A stretch of 64,000 bases of DNA, taken from positions 213,588 through 277,587 of the forward strand of contig CALUYM010000002.1 in NCBI GenBank assembly GCA_944325035.1, given 5' to 3'. Each line of letters opens with the position of its first letter. The stretch's first letter is position 1. Shown here one piece after another: positions 8,673 through 17,570 of this stretch. Source of the stretch: an uncultured Anaeroplasmataceae bacterium (GTDB taxonomy: Bacteria > Bacillota_I > Bacilli_A > Acholeplasmatales > Anaeroplasmataceae). A program made the position numbers and the translations under genes. The notes below the pieces were generated by a model. That model saw only the letters and a list, made by a program, of their open reading frames with translations. It ran no database searches and was not told the origin of the DNA.

Positions 8673-9433
8673 AAAAAAAAGAGAAATTAGTTATTGAACA
8701 TGTCTCTAAGTCATATCAAAAAATAGTCTTAGATGATATTTCATTTAAAGTATATGAGGGAGAATTTTTATCAATATTAGGTTCATCAGGTTGTGGTAAG
8801 ACTACGTTGCTAAGAGGATTAATAGGTTTAGAAGAATTTGATGGTGGTACGATTTATATAGATTCAAAAGATGTAACTAAACTAACGGCTTTTGAAAAGA
8901 AAATGGGGATTGTTTTTCAAAATTATGCCCTGTTTCCTAATATGACAGTTGAAAAGAATATTTCATATGCGTTAAAATGTAAAAAATTACCTAAAGATAA
9001 AATAAAGGAAAAAGTTAATTCGATTTTAGAGGCTACTTCTTTATTGGAACATAAAGATAAATATCCTAGAGAGTTATCAGGTGGACAACAACAAAGAGTT
9101 GCTATAGCTAGAACGCTAGTTCTAAATTGTGATATTATTCTTTTTGATGAACCGATGAGTGCTTTAGATGCCATTACTCGTTCTAATATTCGTAAATTTA
9201 TTCTAGAAATTCAAAAAAAATATGGAATTACAATTATATATATAACTCACGATCAAGAAGAAGCATTTTCAATGAGTGATCGAGTTTTAGTTATGAATGA
9301 TGGTAAAATTGAACAAATGGATACTCCATATGAGATTTATAATAATCCAAAAACAGACTTTGTTAAAAACTTTGTAGTTGATGAATTAAATGAAAAAGTA
9401 AAATCTATTTTGGAGAGTGTCAAAAAATGCTAA
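8660..9433 (+). CDS. ABC importer ATPase (PotA/FbpC-like)
   Basis: A 257-residue nucleotide-binding subunit. Walker A is GSSGCGKTT near residue 42, followed by the Q-loop in FQNYALFP, the signature LSGGQQQR, Walker B with ILFDEP, the D-loop SALD and the switch His in THDQEE. It stops soon after the core and lacks the long C-terminal TOBE domain of full-size PotA/FbpC proteins. It powers uptake through the fused permease encoded next. It overlaps both neighbours (13 and 7 bases), a tightly coupled operon. A second in-frame ATG at 8666 could be the real start. Confidence 0.9.
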   Translation: MEMVEKKEKLVIEHVSKSYQKIVLDDISFKVYEGEFLSILGSSGCGKTTLLRGLIGLEEFDGGTIYIDSKDVTKLTAFEKKMGIVFQNYALFPNMTVEKNISYALKCKKLPKDKIKEKVNSILEATSLLEHKDKYPRELSGGQQQRVAIARTLVLNCDIILFDEPMSALDAITRSNIRKFILEIQKKYGITIIYITHDQEEAFSMSDRVLVMNDGKIEQMDTPYEIYNNPKTDFVKNFVVDELNEKVKSILESVKKC

Positions 9434-11010
9434 AGAAAATTAACCTTTCAAAGATTTCTATAGTAAAAGTATTTTTAATAATTTTCTTTCTATCAAGCAT
9501 CATTATTCCTTTAATTGGAATGTTTATCCAAATTGATTCAAGTGATTGGAAAAAAGTATTTTTAGAAGATAATTTTTTCTTAATGCTTAATAATTCTCTT
9601 ATTTATACTGTTATTACTACAGTCATTGTTGTATTTTTATCTTTAATTAGTGCATATTTATTAAATGAGTCAACTATTAAGCATAAAAATATATTTGCAT
9701 TTTTTTTAACAATTACGATGTTTATTCCATCTATATCTAATAGTTTAGGAATAATTAATATCTTTGGTGTTAATGGATTTTTAGATAAAATTTTTGGTTT
9801 AAAAATTGAAGCTTATGGTTTTTTTGGATTAGTGATGGGATCTTTTTTATATAGCTTTCCTGTTGCATTTTTAATGTTTTATGACACCTTAAAGTATCAA
9901 GACAAAAGAATTTATGAAGCAGCATCAGTTCTTGGTATAAAAAGATTCAGAATGTTTTTAAATTTAACCTTACCAAATATTAAAACAACTATTTTCTCTG
10001 TTATATTTACAGTTTTTACAATGGTATTTACAGACTATGGTGTGCCTTTATCAATCGCTGGTAAAGTAAAAACCTTGCCAGTTTATCTATATCAGGAAGT
10101 TATCAGTCGTTTTAATTTTTCAAAAGGAACAATTGTTGGTATTTCTTTATTAATTCCCGCTCTTATAGCATTCATTTATGATGCTTTTTTTAAAAAAGAA
10201 ATCTCTACAGATATAGTTTTGATTAGTACAAAAGTTAACAAAAAATTAAATATAATCACGAAGGTTTTCTTAGTTATTATTATCTTAATTTCTTTAATGC
10301 CCACCTTATCGTTTGGCATAATGGGTTTTGTGAAGTCATTTCCAAACGATATGACATTTACATTAGATAATCTTTATTATGTTATGAAATTTGGATTATT
10401 TGAATATTTAACTAATTCTATTATTATTGCTTTTTTTACATCCCTTATTGGGACGATAATTGCTTTTTTAAATGCATATTTTACAGTTAGAGTTAATAGT
10501 AAAATTAGTAAATTTTTAAATTTCGCTTCGATAATTTCAATGGCTATACCTGGCATTGTATTGGGCCTTAGTTATGTTTTAGTTTTCAAATCTACTCCGA
10601 TTTATAATACTATAATTATTTTAATTATTGTAAATATTATTCATTTTTTTGCATCTCCATACCTAATGGCAAGTCATGCACTAGGTAAATTAGATCATAA
10701 TTTTGAAAGTATTGGTACCACATTAGGAATTAGACGAATTAGTATTTTTAGAAGAGTAATAGTACCGAATTGTATTAGTACGATTTTAGAAATGTTTTCA
10801 TATTTTTTTGTTAATTCTATGATTACCATTAGCGCAGTAAGTTTCTTAGCGGGAGTAGTAGATATGCCAATCTCTCTTTTAATTCCAATTTTTGAAACAC
10901 AGTTAGCATATGAAGCTGCTGCAATTGTATCATTAATTATATTAGTTATTAATCTATTATTAAAAGTTATAATTGGTTTGGTAAAAAAAGGATGTAAGAA
11001 ATATGCTTAG
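9427..11010 (+). CDS. ABC importer permease, two fused membrane domains
   Basis: This 527-residue protein joins two binding-protein-dependent transport domains, each with about six helices. The two EAA coupling loops are visible: EAASVLGIKR near residue 179 and ESIGTTLGIRR near 425, each followed by a conserved Pro-Asn. One polypeptide therefore makes the whole channel, as in FbpB/AfuB-type iron and AepW-type aminoethylphosphonate permeases. Its start overlaps the ATPase end and its end overlaps the cytidylyltransferase start by 8 bases. The transported compound is inferred only from context. Confidence 0.88.
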   Translation: MLKKINLSKISIVKVFLIIFFLSSIIIPLIGMFIQIDSSDWKKVFLEDNFFLMLNNSLIYTVITTVIVVFLSLISAYLLNESTIKHKNIFAFFLTITMFIPSISNSLGIINIFGVNGFLDKIFGLKIEAYGFFGLVMGSFLYSFPVAFLMFYDTLKYQDKRIYEAASVLGIKRFRMFLNLTLPNIKTTIFSVIFTVFTMVFTDYGVPLSIAGKVKTLPVYLYQEVISRFNFSKGTIVGISLLIPALIAFIYDAFFKKEISTDIVLISTKVNKKLNIITKVFLVIIILISLMPTLSFGIMGFVKSFPNDMTFTLDNLYYVMKFGLFEYLTNSIIIAFFTSLIGTIIAFLNAYFTVRVNSKISKFLNFASIISMAIPGIVLGLSYVLVFKSTPIYNTIIILIIVNIIHFFASPYLMASHALGKLDHNFESIGTTLGIRRISIFRRVIVPNCISTILEMFSYFFVNSMITISAVSFLAGVVDMPISLLIPIFETQLAYEAAAIVSLIILVINLLLKVIIGLVKKGCKKYA

Positions 11011-11851
11011 TTTAGAAAAATTACAAAAATTAGCTGATATTGTTGAAAATATAAATATGGTTGACGAAAATATAATTGATTCACTAAAAGAAGAAGGATA
11101 TTTAGATTGCTATAATCAACCGACATCAAAAGCCTTAGAAGAATTAGAACCATATCGTGTAAAACGTGCGATAATTATAGCAGCTGGCTTTGGATCGCGA
11201 ATGGTTCCAATCACATATAAAACTCCTAAACCACTTGTTTTAGTAAATGGGGTTAGAATCATTGATACTTTATTAGATGCTTTAACTGCGGCAGATATTA
11301 GTGATATTAATATTGTAATTGGTTATAAAAAAGAACAATTTTTAGATTTGTTAAAAAAATATCCTAATTTAAATTTTATTGAAAATGATTTATATGACAA
11401 AACAAACAATATATCTTCAATATATAAAGCTTTAGATTTACTTGATAATACATATATTTGTGAAGCAGATTTAATTTTATCAAATAAAAAAATAATACGT
11501 AAATATCAATTTAACACGAATTATTTAGGTTTTTATGTTGATAAAACTTCTGATTGGTGTTTTAAAACAACTGATAGTATTATCACTAAAACATCAAGTA
11601 TTGGTGGAGATGAATGCTATCAAATGATAGGTATTTCGTATTGGTCACCTAATGATTCTAAAATGCTAAAAAGGGATTTAAAGGAATTATTTGAAATTGG
11701 TAATACACATTTATATTGGGATAATGTAGCTTTAACGGAACGAAAAGAAAATTACAAAATAAAACTTAGGAAATGTTTAAAATCTGATGTTGTTGAAATA
11801 GATACTTTTGATGAACTTTGTGCAATTGATTCTACGTATATAACATTATAA
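11003..11851 (+). CDS. licC: LicC/PntC-like cytidylyltransferase
   Basis: A 282-residue nucleotidyltransferase. The signature AAGFGSRMVPIT near residues 57-68 binds the CTP phosphates, TPKPLV follows, and EADLIL (about 151) and LYWDNVAL (about 234) supply acidic metal and substrate residues. It shares TSDW and LYWDN with pneumococcal LicC, which makes CDP-choline. PntC, which activates 2-aminoethylphosphonate, is a close relative, so the substrate may be phosphocholine, phosphoethanolamine or an aminophosphonate. Residues 1-53 are a helical extension ending in ALEELEPYRVK, seen in clostridial LicC-like proteins. No choline kinase (LicA) or LicB transporter is adjacent, which fits import of an already phosphorylated or phosphonate substrate. 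Confidence 0.8.
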   Translation: MLSLEKLQKLADIVENINMVDENIIDSLKEEGYLDCYNQPTSKALEELEPYRVKRAIIIAAGFGSRMVPITYKTPKPLVLVNGVRIIDTLLDALTAADISDINIVIGYKKEQFLDLLKKYPNLNFIENDLYDKTNNISSIYKALDLLDNTYICEADLILSNKKIIRKYQFNTNYLGFYVDKTSDWCFKTTDSIITKTSSIGGDECYQMIGISYWSPNDSKMLKRDLKELFEIGNTHLYWDNVALTERKENYKIKLRKCLKSDVVEIDTFDELCAIDSTYITL

Positions 11852-11906
11852 TTAATTTATATCAATTTAATGACAGGTAAATCTCTATATTAATACGTAA
11901 TAAAAT

Positions 11907-12004
11907 AAAGCTGATTTTATAGTAAAATAATAACTTAATATAAGTCACTTTCTTAGTGAAAATATAATAGTTGCTATTTCTATTTTATTATCAGCTTTTT
12001 TTAT
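11907..12004 (+). terminator. Structured terminator after the licC gene
   Basis: AAAGCTGAT pairs with ATCAGCTTT followed by a T-run. The ~80-base interior contains a second hairpin (TCACT-TTCTT-AGTGA at 11945-11959). The whole may be a terminator or a small structured RNA processed from the operon's 3' end. Confidence 0.55.
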
Positions 12005-12266
12005 TTGGTAAATTGTACTATCTAAGCTATGGAATGGCTTAATTAGCTACATTAGATAAATGACTTCTTTTTAATAAATATGGATATAATATCACAAATT
12101 TATTTTAATTTTTTAACTCATTTTCAATGTTATGCTTCAAATGTTTTTGTATATGCTTCGTACTTTATAAGTTATATGCTAAATGATTTTATTTACCTAA
12201 ATAATTAATGGCTGCCCAGTTATATTAACTTGTTTAGTACTAATTTGTTAAAATACTAAAATGTAT
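12005..12266. other. Non-coding spacer before the first Wzz/BY-kinase gene
   Basis: AT-rich, with stops in every frame. I see no gene, repeat or structured RNA in it beyond the terminator and promoter that flank it. Confidence 0.6.
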
Positions 12267-12295
12267 TTGATTTTTTACAAAAAAATGAATATAAT
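12267..12295 (+). promoter_or_regulatory. Promoter of Wzz/BY-kinase gene 1
   Basis: TTGATT, a 17-bp spacer and TATAAT, 31 bases before the start codon. The same hexamers and spacing recur before the second paralogue. Confidence 0.75.
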
Positions 12296-12326
12296 AATTA
12301 ATATGAATTCGCAATGGAGGTAAATT

Positions 12327-13718
12327 ATGAATAAAGAAGATAAAAATGAAAGTTATATCACATTAGGAGATATATTTTATTCATTAAAAAAGAACTTGGT
12401 TTTAATTGCAATTATAACATTGGCCATTACGATTCTAGGTTCAATTTACACTTTTGGAATTACCAAAGAAAAGTATCAATCATCCACAACTCTTATTGTA
12501 TCTTTGGAAGATAAGAATTCAGAAGTGGATTTGAACAACTCACTTCGTTTAATAACTACAGTAGCTAATTTAGTAACTGAAGATATTGTGTTAGAAAAAG
12601 TTGCTGCTCAATACGTTAATCCAGATGATGAATTAGCTATTGATAAATATATTTTAGAAATGAAAGAGAATATTAAAGTTACTTCATCTTCTTCGTCATT
12701 TTTAATTACTATTAGCGTAACTAATACAGATAGAAACTTAACCAAGGAACAAGCTAATTTAATCGCAAACTCAGTAATTGAAGTATGTAATGATTCAAAT
12801 TCTAGCGTTAGTAATCTATTGTCAAACTCAATTTCTCAAACATCTCAAGCAACAATCGGAAGATATGTTTCTCCGAATAAACCATTGTATTTAATAATTT
12901 CACTTGTGGGTGGAGTAGTTGTTGGATGTATAGCTGCTTTATGCCTAGAATTATTATCTACTAAATTTAAAAATAAAAAAGATATTGAGTACGTTACAAG
13001 TGAACCAATTATTGGTGAATTGTTCTATAACAAAAATGGTTCTTTAGATCTGTCAAAAGAAATAACTAAACTAGCAGATATTGAACCATTTAATCGTGTT
13101 TTTACAAATATTAAATACTTAAATTCAATTAAGAATGTAAGAACAATTATGACTACGTCTACTACCTCTGGTGAATTAAAATCTACATTAAATAGTGGAT
13201 TAGCTTTATCTATAGCTAAGTATAATAAAAAAGTTATTATTATTGATTTAGATCTGAGATTGCCAACACTTCATAAATTGTTTAAGCTTGAAAAAGCTAA
13301 TGGGATTATTGATTATATATCTGGTGATTTAAAATACGAAGATATAATTAAGCATACGCCGAATGGAATTGATGTTATTACATCTGGTGTTGCCCCTTCA
13401 TATGTCAATCCAGCTATTTTTATTGAGTCTCCAAAGTTAAACGAATTAGTATCAAAACTTAAAGAAGAATATGAATACATTTTATTTGATGTTCCACCAA
13501 TTTTACCATGTAATGATGCATTGATGCTTGCGCCTAAAGTTGATGGAGTAATTTATAATGTCGCCATTGACCGTGCAAGAAAGAAAGATTTTAAAGATTG
13601 CTTAAATCGTTTAAAAAATACTGATTCTGATTTACTTGGATTATGTGCTACAAATCTTAAAATTTCTAAAAAAGAAGCTAGTAATTATTACTATTACTCA
13701 GAAGATAAAAAAAGATAG
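12327..13718 (+). CDS. Wzz/BY-kinase-like capsule co-polymerase, copy 1
   Basis: 463 residues joining a CpsC/CapA-type Wzz domain and a CpsD/CapB-type P-loop domain. Helices near residues 23-43 and 188-210 enclose an extracellular coiled part. The cytoplasmic half has Walker A' (IIIDLDLRLP, 304-313), Walker B (ILFDVPP, Asp388) and a terminal Tyr cluster (NYYYY), the usual autophosphorylation site. Walker A, normally GEGKST, reads GELKST (282-287), so the Gly before the catalytic Lys is Leu284. Such proteins control polysaccharide chain length with a CpsB phosphatase, encoded downstream. Fusion in one chain is the proteobacterial Wzc layout; Gram-positives usually split it. It has its own promoter and terminator. 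Confidence 0.85.
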   Translation: MNKEDKNESYITLGDIFYSLKKNLVLIAIITLAITILGSIYTFGITKEKYQSSTTLIVSLEDKNSEVDLNNSLRLITTVANLVTEDIVLEKVAAQYVNPDDELAIDKYILEMKENIKVTSSSSSFLITISVTNTDRNLTKEQANLIANSVIEVCNDSNSSVSNLLSNSISQTSQATIGRYVSPNKPLYLIISLVGGVVVGCIAALCLELLSTKFKNKKDIEYVTSEPIIGELFYNKNGSLDLSKEITKLADIEPFNRVFTNIKYLNSIKNVRTIMTTSTTSGELKSTLNSGLALSIAKYNKKVIIIDLDLRLPTLHKLFKLEKANGIIDYISGDLKYEDIIKHTPNGIDVITSGVAPSYVNPAIFIESPKLNELVSKLKEEYEYILFDVPPILPCNDALMLAPKVDGVIYNVAIDRARKKDFKDCLNRLKNTDSDLLGLCATNLKISKKEASNYYYYSEDKKR

Positions 13719-13763
13719 ATTTACTATTTATAGGATATCATAAATGGTAAAAATGTTATCAGT

Positions 13764-13826
13764 AAAAACTCTACTAAGTAGACACATTAAAAAGTGTTGA
13801 TTCTACTTGGTAGAGTTTTTTTTATA
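13764..13826 (+). terminator. Intrinsic terminator
   Basis: AACTCTACTAAGTAGA pairs with TCTACTTGGTAGAGTT (G-U pairs), with an inner ACAC/GTGT stem, then eight T. It ends the first Wzz/BY-kinase transcript. Confidence 0.9.
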
Positions 13827-13903
13827 TAGTATTAATGACAAAAAATAAATTAATCTATAATACAAATTTAATTTTAAAGTATAAAAATAAAATGAATATA
13901 TAT

Positions 13904-13932
13904 TTGATTATTTCAAAAAAAATTAGTATAAT
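13904..13932 (+). promoter_or_regulatory. Promoter of Wzz/BY-kinase gene 2
   Basis: TTGATT, 17 bp, TATAAT: identical hexamers and spacing to the copy 1 promoter. This suggests the duplication carried the promoter with it. Confidence 0.75.
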
Positions 13933-13964
13933 AAATTAAATGGTGGAAAGATAGGGAGATAAGT

Positions 13965-15392
13965 ATGAATAAAGAAGCTAAAAATATAGAAGAACAAAAA
14001 GATAATTATATAACAATAGGAGATATATTTATCTCACTAAAAAAGAATATTGTTTTAATAATTTTTATAACAATAGCAATTACTATTTTAGGAGTTATTT
14101 ATACCTTTGGTTTTGCTAAAGAAAAATATGAGTCTTCTACAGTAATTATTGTTGCTACTGAAAGTAATGATGCGGATGTTGATTTAAATAATTCTTTGCG
14201 ATTAATAAGCACAGTTGCAAGTTTGGTTACTAAAGATATTGTATTAGAGAATGTTGCTTCAAAATATGTAGATGTTAATGATAAAGTTGCGTTAAATACT
14301 TATATTGCTAATCTTAGAAATAGTATTTCTGTTTCTTCATCTGAAAAATCATTTCTAATTACTATCAGTGTTAAGAATAGTGATAAAAATTTAACAGAAG
14401 AGCAGGCTAATTTAATTGCTGAATCTATAATATTAGTATGTAATGATACTAATGGAAGTATAAGCCATCTATTACTAAATTCAATTAATCAAGTTTCTAA
14501 AGCTACAGTTGGGACTAGAGTCGCTCCTAATGAACCATTATATTTAATAGTTTCTTTTTTTTGTGGTGCTATTTTAGCATCTATTGTTGCACTATGTTTG
14601 GAATTATTTTCGAATAAATTTAAATCAAAAAAAGATATTGAATGCAATACGAATGAACAAATAATTGGTGAATTATTTTATGGAGAAAATGGATCTTTAG
14701 ATTTATCTAAAATAGTGAATCGGTTAATAGATATTGAACCATTTAATAAAGTATTCACTAATATTACCCTTTTAGATCCCAACAATCAGATTAAGACAAT
14801 AATGACAACGTCAACTACTTCTGGAGAGTTAAAATCTACTTTAAGCAGTGGCTTAGCCTTAGCTATTACTAAATCAGAAAAGAAAGTTATTGTCGTGGAT
14901 TTAGATTTAAGATTACCATCTATTCATAAAGTTTTTCATTTAGAAAAATATAACGGGATTGCAGAATATATTCTTGGAAATATTGAATATGAAGACTTAA
15001 TAAAACATACAAAGAATGGAATTGATGTTATTACCGCTGGTAAAATTCCAGCCAATGATAATCCGGTTAACTTCATAGAATCATCTAAATTAATAGATTT
15101 AGTAAATAGATTAAAAGATAATTATGATTATGTTTTGTTTGATGCACCTCCAGTTCTTCCATGTAATGATTCGTTAATTATTGCTACTAAAGTGGATGGA
15201 GTCATATATAATGTTGCAATCGATAAAGCACGAAAGAAAGATTTTAAAGAGTGTTTATATCATTTAAAAATGACTGATTGTAATTTGTTAGGATTATGTG
15301 CAACTAGATTGAAAATGTCTAAGTTTGAAGAGAAGAATTATTATTACTATGGTGAAAATTACAATCATCATAAAAATAAACGAAAGAAATAA
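13965..15392 (+). CDS. Wzz/BY-kinase-like capsule co-polymerase, copy 2
   Basis: A 475-residue paralogue of the preceding gene, alike over its whole length. It has the same two membrane helices, Wzz-type periplasmic part, Walker A' (VVDLDLRLP), Walker B (VLFDAPP) and C-terminal Tyr cluster (NYYYYGENY), extended by a basic His/Lys tail. It also has GELKST (287-292) in place of GEGKST, so the P-loop change predates or spread through the duplication. The RBS is AGGGAG. The two copies may form mixed complexes or serve different polymers; the sequence does not tell. Confidence 0.85.
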   Translation: MNKEAKNIEEQKDNYITIGDIFISLKKNIVLIIFITIAITILGVIYTFGFAKEKYESSTVIIVATESNDADVDLNNSLRLISTVASLVTKDIVLENVASKYVDVNDKVALNTYIANLRNSISVSSSEKSFLITISVKNSDKNLTEEQANLIAESIILVCNDTNGSISHLLLNSINQVSKATVGTRVAPNEPLYLIVSFFCGAILASIVALCLELFSNKFKSKKDIECNTNEQIIGELFYGENGSLDLSKIVNRLIDIEPFNKVFTNITLLDPNNQIKTIMTTSTTSGELKSTLSSGLALAITKSEKKVIVVDLDLRLPSIHKVFHLEKYNGIAEYILGNIEYEDLIKHTKNGIDVITAGKIPANDNPVNFIESSKLIDLVNRLKDNYDYVLFDAPPVLPCNDSLIIATKVDGVIYNVAIDKARKKDFKECLYHLKMTDCNLLGLCATRLKMSKFEEKNYYYYGENYNHHKNKRKK

Positions 15393-15626
15393 AAAATTAA
15401 GAAAAATTTGTCCCATGTTTTCTATCTATTTAAAAAGAAGAATTTATGGGTGTTTTATTATAAGTCTAACGCTAAAAGATTTAAATATATTATATCAGTT
15501 GAAAACAATAGTTAAATTTAAATAATTAATAACTAAAATTAGAAAAAATGTATTAAACATATTTTTAGCAATGTGCTAGAATATAATTAAATTACAATAA
15601 TAAAATTTAAGAAAGGAGTTTATCAA
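15393..15626. other. Intergenic region before the phosphatase gene
   Basis: AT-rich. It has a likely -10 (TATAAT at 15582-15587) but no clear -35. A short open frame at its left end overlaps the copy 2 gene and has no ribosome site, so no gene is called. Confidence 0.5.
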
Positions 15627-16292
15627 ATGATAGATATTCATACTCATATAATTCCAGCTGTAGACGATGGTTCACAAGATTTGTCTACATCATTAGAATT
15701 ATTAAAACAAGAAGTTGAGCAAGGAATAACAAAAGTTGTTTTAACTCCTCATATGAATTTTTTGCAAAAAGATATAGATTTAATAAAAAAATCTTTTATG
15801 AATTTAAAAGAGAAAAACACTTTGCAGATTGAACTACTTTTAGGAAGTGAAATTAAGTATTACCAACAAATGATAAACGACCTAAAGGATGGAAAGCTTT
15901 TAACAATTGATAATTCAAAATATGTTTTAATTGAGTTTGATTTTATTAATGAGGAAAACACAGGAGATATAATCTATGAATTAATTGTAGCCGGTTATAA
16001 ACCAATCATTGCTCATATTGAACGGTATAGGTATCTTAATTCGAAAGATTATATAAATTTAAAACAAGAAGGTGCATTAATTCAAATTAACGCTTCAAGC
16101 ATTAAACATAGAATATACAGAAAACGAATTAAACAACTTTTAAAGAAAGATTTGGTTGATTTTGTTGCATCAGATTGTCATAATTTAGATAGAAGAAATG
16201 TTGATTTTACGCTTATTAAAAAGTTTGTCCTTAAACATAATAAAAAATCATATGATAAAGTATTTAAAAAAGATTTTAAATTTCATGATTAA
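15627..16292 (+). CDS. CpsB/YwqE-type tyrosine-protein phosphatase
   Basis: A 221-residue PHP-fold, metal-dependent phosphatase. The N-terminal MIDIHTHIIPAVDDG holds the first metal ligands, then LTPHMN near residue 47, SEIKY near 77, AHIERY near 130 and the last ligands in SDCHN near 186. It dephosphorylates the Tyr cluster of the BY-kinase and so sets capsule assembly, probably acting on the products of the two preceding genes. It is 25-30 residues shorter than typical CpsB but complete. AGAAAGGAG is a strong ribosome site. The gap to the following regulator is only 14 bases. Confidence 0.92.
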   Translation: MIDIHTHIIPAVDDGSQDLSTSLELLKQEVEQGITKVVLTPHMNFLQKDIDLIKKSFMNLKEKNTLQIELLLGSEIKYYQQMINDLKDGKLLTIDNSKYVLIEFDFINEENTGDIIYELIVAGYKPIIAHIERYRYLNSKDYINLKQEGALIQINASSIKHRIYRKRIKQLLKKDLVDFVASDCHNLDRRNVDFTLIKKFVLKHNKKSYDKVFKKDFKFHD

Positions 16293-16306
16293 AAAAGAGG
16301 GATTCT

Positions 16307-17401
16307 ATGTTTAAGGTTGATTTAAAAGCATATCGAAATAATAGTATTTATTTTAATTATTTTGACGTATTAATTAAGCAAAAATCAAATAATCGTGAAG
16401 TTTTTTTAAATGAAATTGGAATTTCACCAAGTTCATATAGAAGAGCTAAGATCTATGATGCTAAAATTAGCTCAAGATTATTAAGCATATTGTCTAGCCA
16501 TTTTTCAGTACAAATGATAGGGAATAATGAAATTGATGAATTAGAGGGATTGCTTAATTCAATATATTATGATTTTTATTATAGAGTTCAAGATAATAAT
16601 CGATTTTATCTTGATGAATTAGTTAAGTATGAAGGAACGATTTTATCTCCAATTATCAACCTATTCAAAATTTTGATTGAAATTACGGAATGTAACGATA
16701 TACCAACTGAGTTAAAAAAAAGTTATGAAAGATACCAATCAATTTTAGAATTTGAAAATTTTATATGTGATGATTTATATGAGATTAGAATTATTCTTGA
16801 TTTAATTTTAGAAAAAGATAATAATAAACCATTTTTAGATTTGAATTTTAAAAGTGGAATTATATATTCAAGTTATGCAACAGTTTTATATTTAAAGGGA
16901 GAATATCTAAGCTCACTTTTTTTGGCTCAAAAAGCTAAAAAAATTTATGAGGATGAAAGCAACGTTGTAAGATTATTTACCAATAACTTAACAATTTTCG
17001 GATGTTATAATGGACTTAAAAATTTTAGTAATACGTATCATTTAGCCAAAAATCAATTACGAGCCTGCCTAGCATTAATGCATTCGGGTTCGAATTATAA
17101 TAATACGCATATACATTATATGATTTCTTTATACGGTATAGGTAAATACGGTGATGTATTAAAAGAAATAAAAATGCCATATCAAACTACAGAAGCTTGT
17201 ATTTATTTAATGAGTTTATATAATACTGGAAAAGATATTTTTGATACATATAAAGAATACATAAGTAAAGGTGTTTATCAAAATGAGTATTTAGAACATT
17301 TATATAAGTATTTAGTTAATAAGAATAAAGAGTCATTTCAGTTTTTACAAGGTTCTAGGTTACAACCGATAATTAAATACTTTATAAGTGAAATAAAATA
17401 A
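16307..17401 (+). CDS. HTH + TPR-like regulator, candidate RRNPP-type peptide receptor
   Basis: A 364-residue cytosolic protein. Residues 30-70 contain a helix-turn-helix-like stretch (LNEIGISPSSYRRAK). The rest is all-helical with TPR-like pairs, the clearest near 190-260 (YLKGEYLSSLFLAQKAKKIY). This two-part plan is that of RRNPP regulators (Rap, PlcR, Rgg, AimR), which bind re-imported peptides. I cannot place it in a named subfamily. It sits 14 bases behind the phosphatase gene and is probably co-transcribed with it. A small secreted peptide gene follows within 170 bases, the usual arrangement of receptor and pheromone. It might tune capsule expression. Confidence 0.5.
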   Translation: MFKVDLKAYRNNSIYFNYFDVLIKQKSNNREVFLNEIGISPSSYRRAKIYDAKISSRLLSILSSHFSVQMIGNNEIDELEGLLNSIYYDFYYRVQDNNRFYLDELVKYEGTILSPIINLFKILIEITECNDIPTELKKSYERYQSILEFENFICDDLYEIRIILDLILEKDNNKPFLDLNFKSGIIYSSYATVLYLKGEYLSSLFLAQKAKKIYEDESNVVRLFTNNLTIFGCYNGLKNFSNTYHLAKNQLRACLALMHSGSNYNNTHIHYMISLYGIGKYGDVLKEIKMPYQTTEACIYLMSLYNTGKDIFDTYKEYISKGVYQNEYLEHLYKYLVNKNKESFQFLQGSRLQPIIKYFISEIK

Positions 17402-17433
17402 ATGTTTCTGAGTTCAAAATGTATACGACAGTT

Positions 17434-17466
17434 TAAAACATTCATTATTTTGAATGTTTTTATTAT
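17434..17466 (+). terminator. Intrinsic terminator after the TPR regulator
   Basis: AAACATTCA and TGAATGTTT form a stem with a ~5-base loop, then a T-rich run. It separates the regulator from the peptide gene. Confidence 0.7.
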
Positions 17467-17516
17467 ATACATTAAGATTTACAATTAAAAAGTTCAAAAA
17501 AACTAATTAAGGAAAA

Positions 17517-17545
17517 TTGACAAATATGAACTATTCTTTTATAAT
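17517..17545 (+). promoter_or_regulatory. Consensus sigma-A promoter of the secreted peptide gene
   Basis: TTGACA, exactly 17 bp, TATAAT: a perfect consensus promoter, the strongest in the window. The start would fall near 17552, just before the ribosome site CGGAGG. An apparent TTG start at 17517 is in fact the -35 box. Confidence 0.85.
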
Positions 17546-17570
17546 GTTAGTCATACGGAGGAAAATGAGA

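Noticed and set aside
15325..15525. 66-codon open frame overlapping the end of the second BY-kinase gene
   Set aside because: No ribosome site, composition Ile/Lys-rich as expected from AT-rich DNA, and it starts inside another gene.
17517..17570. Longer start for the small secreted peptide
   Set aside because: The TTG at 17517 is the -35 box of a perfect promoter, so transcription starts after it. The 17571 ATG has proper spacing from GGAGG.
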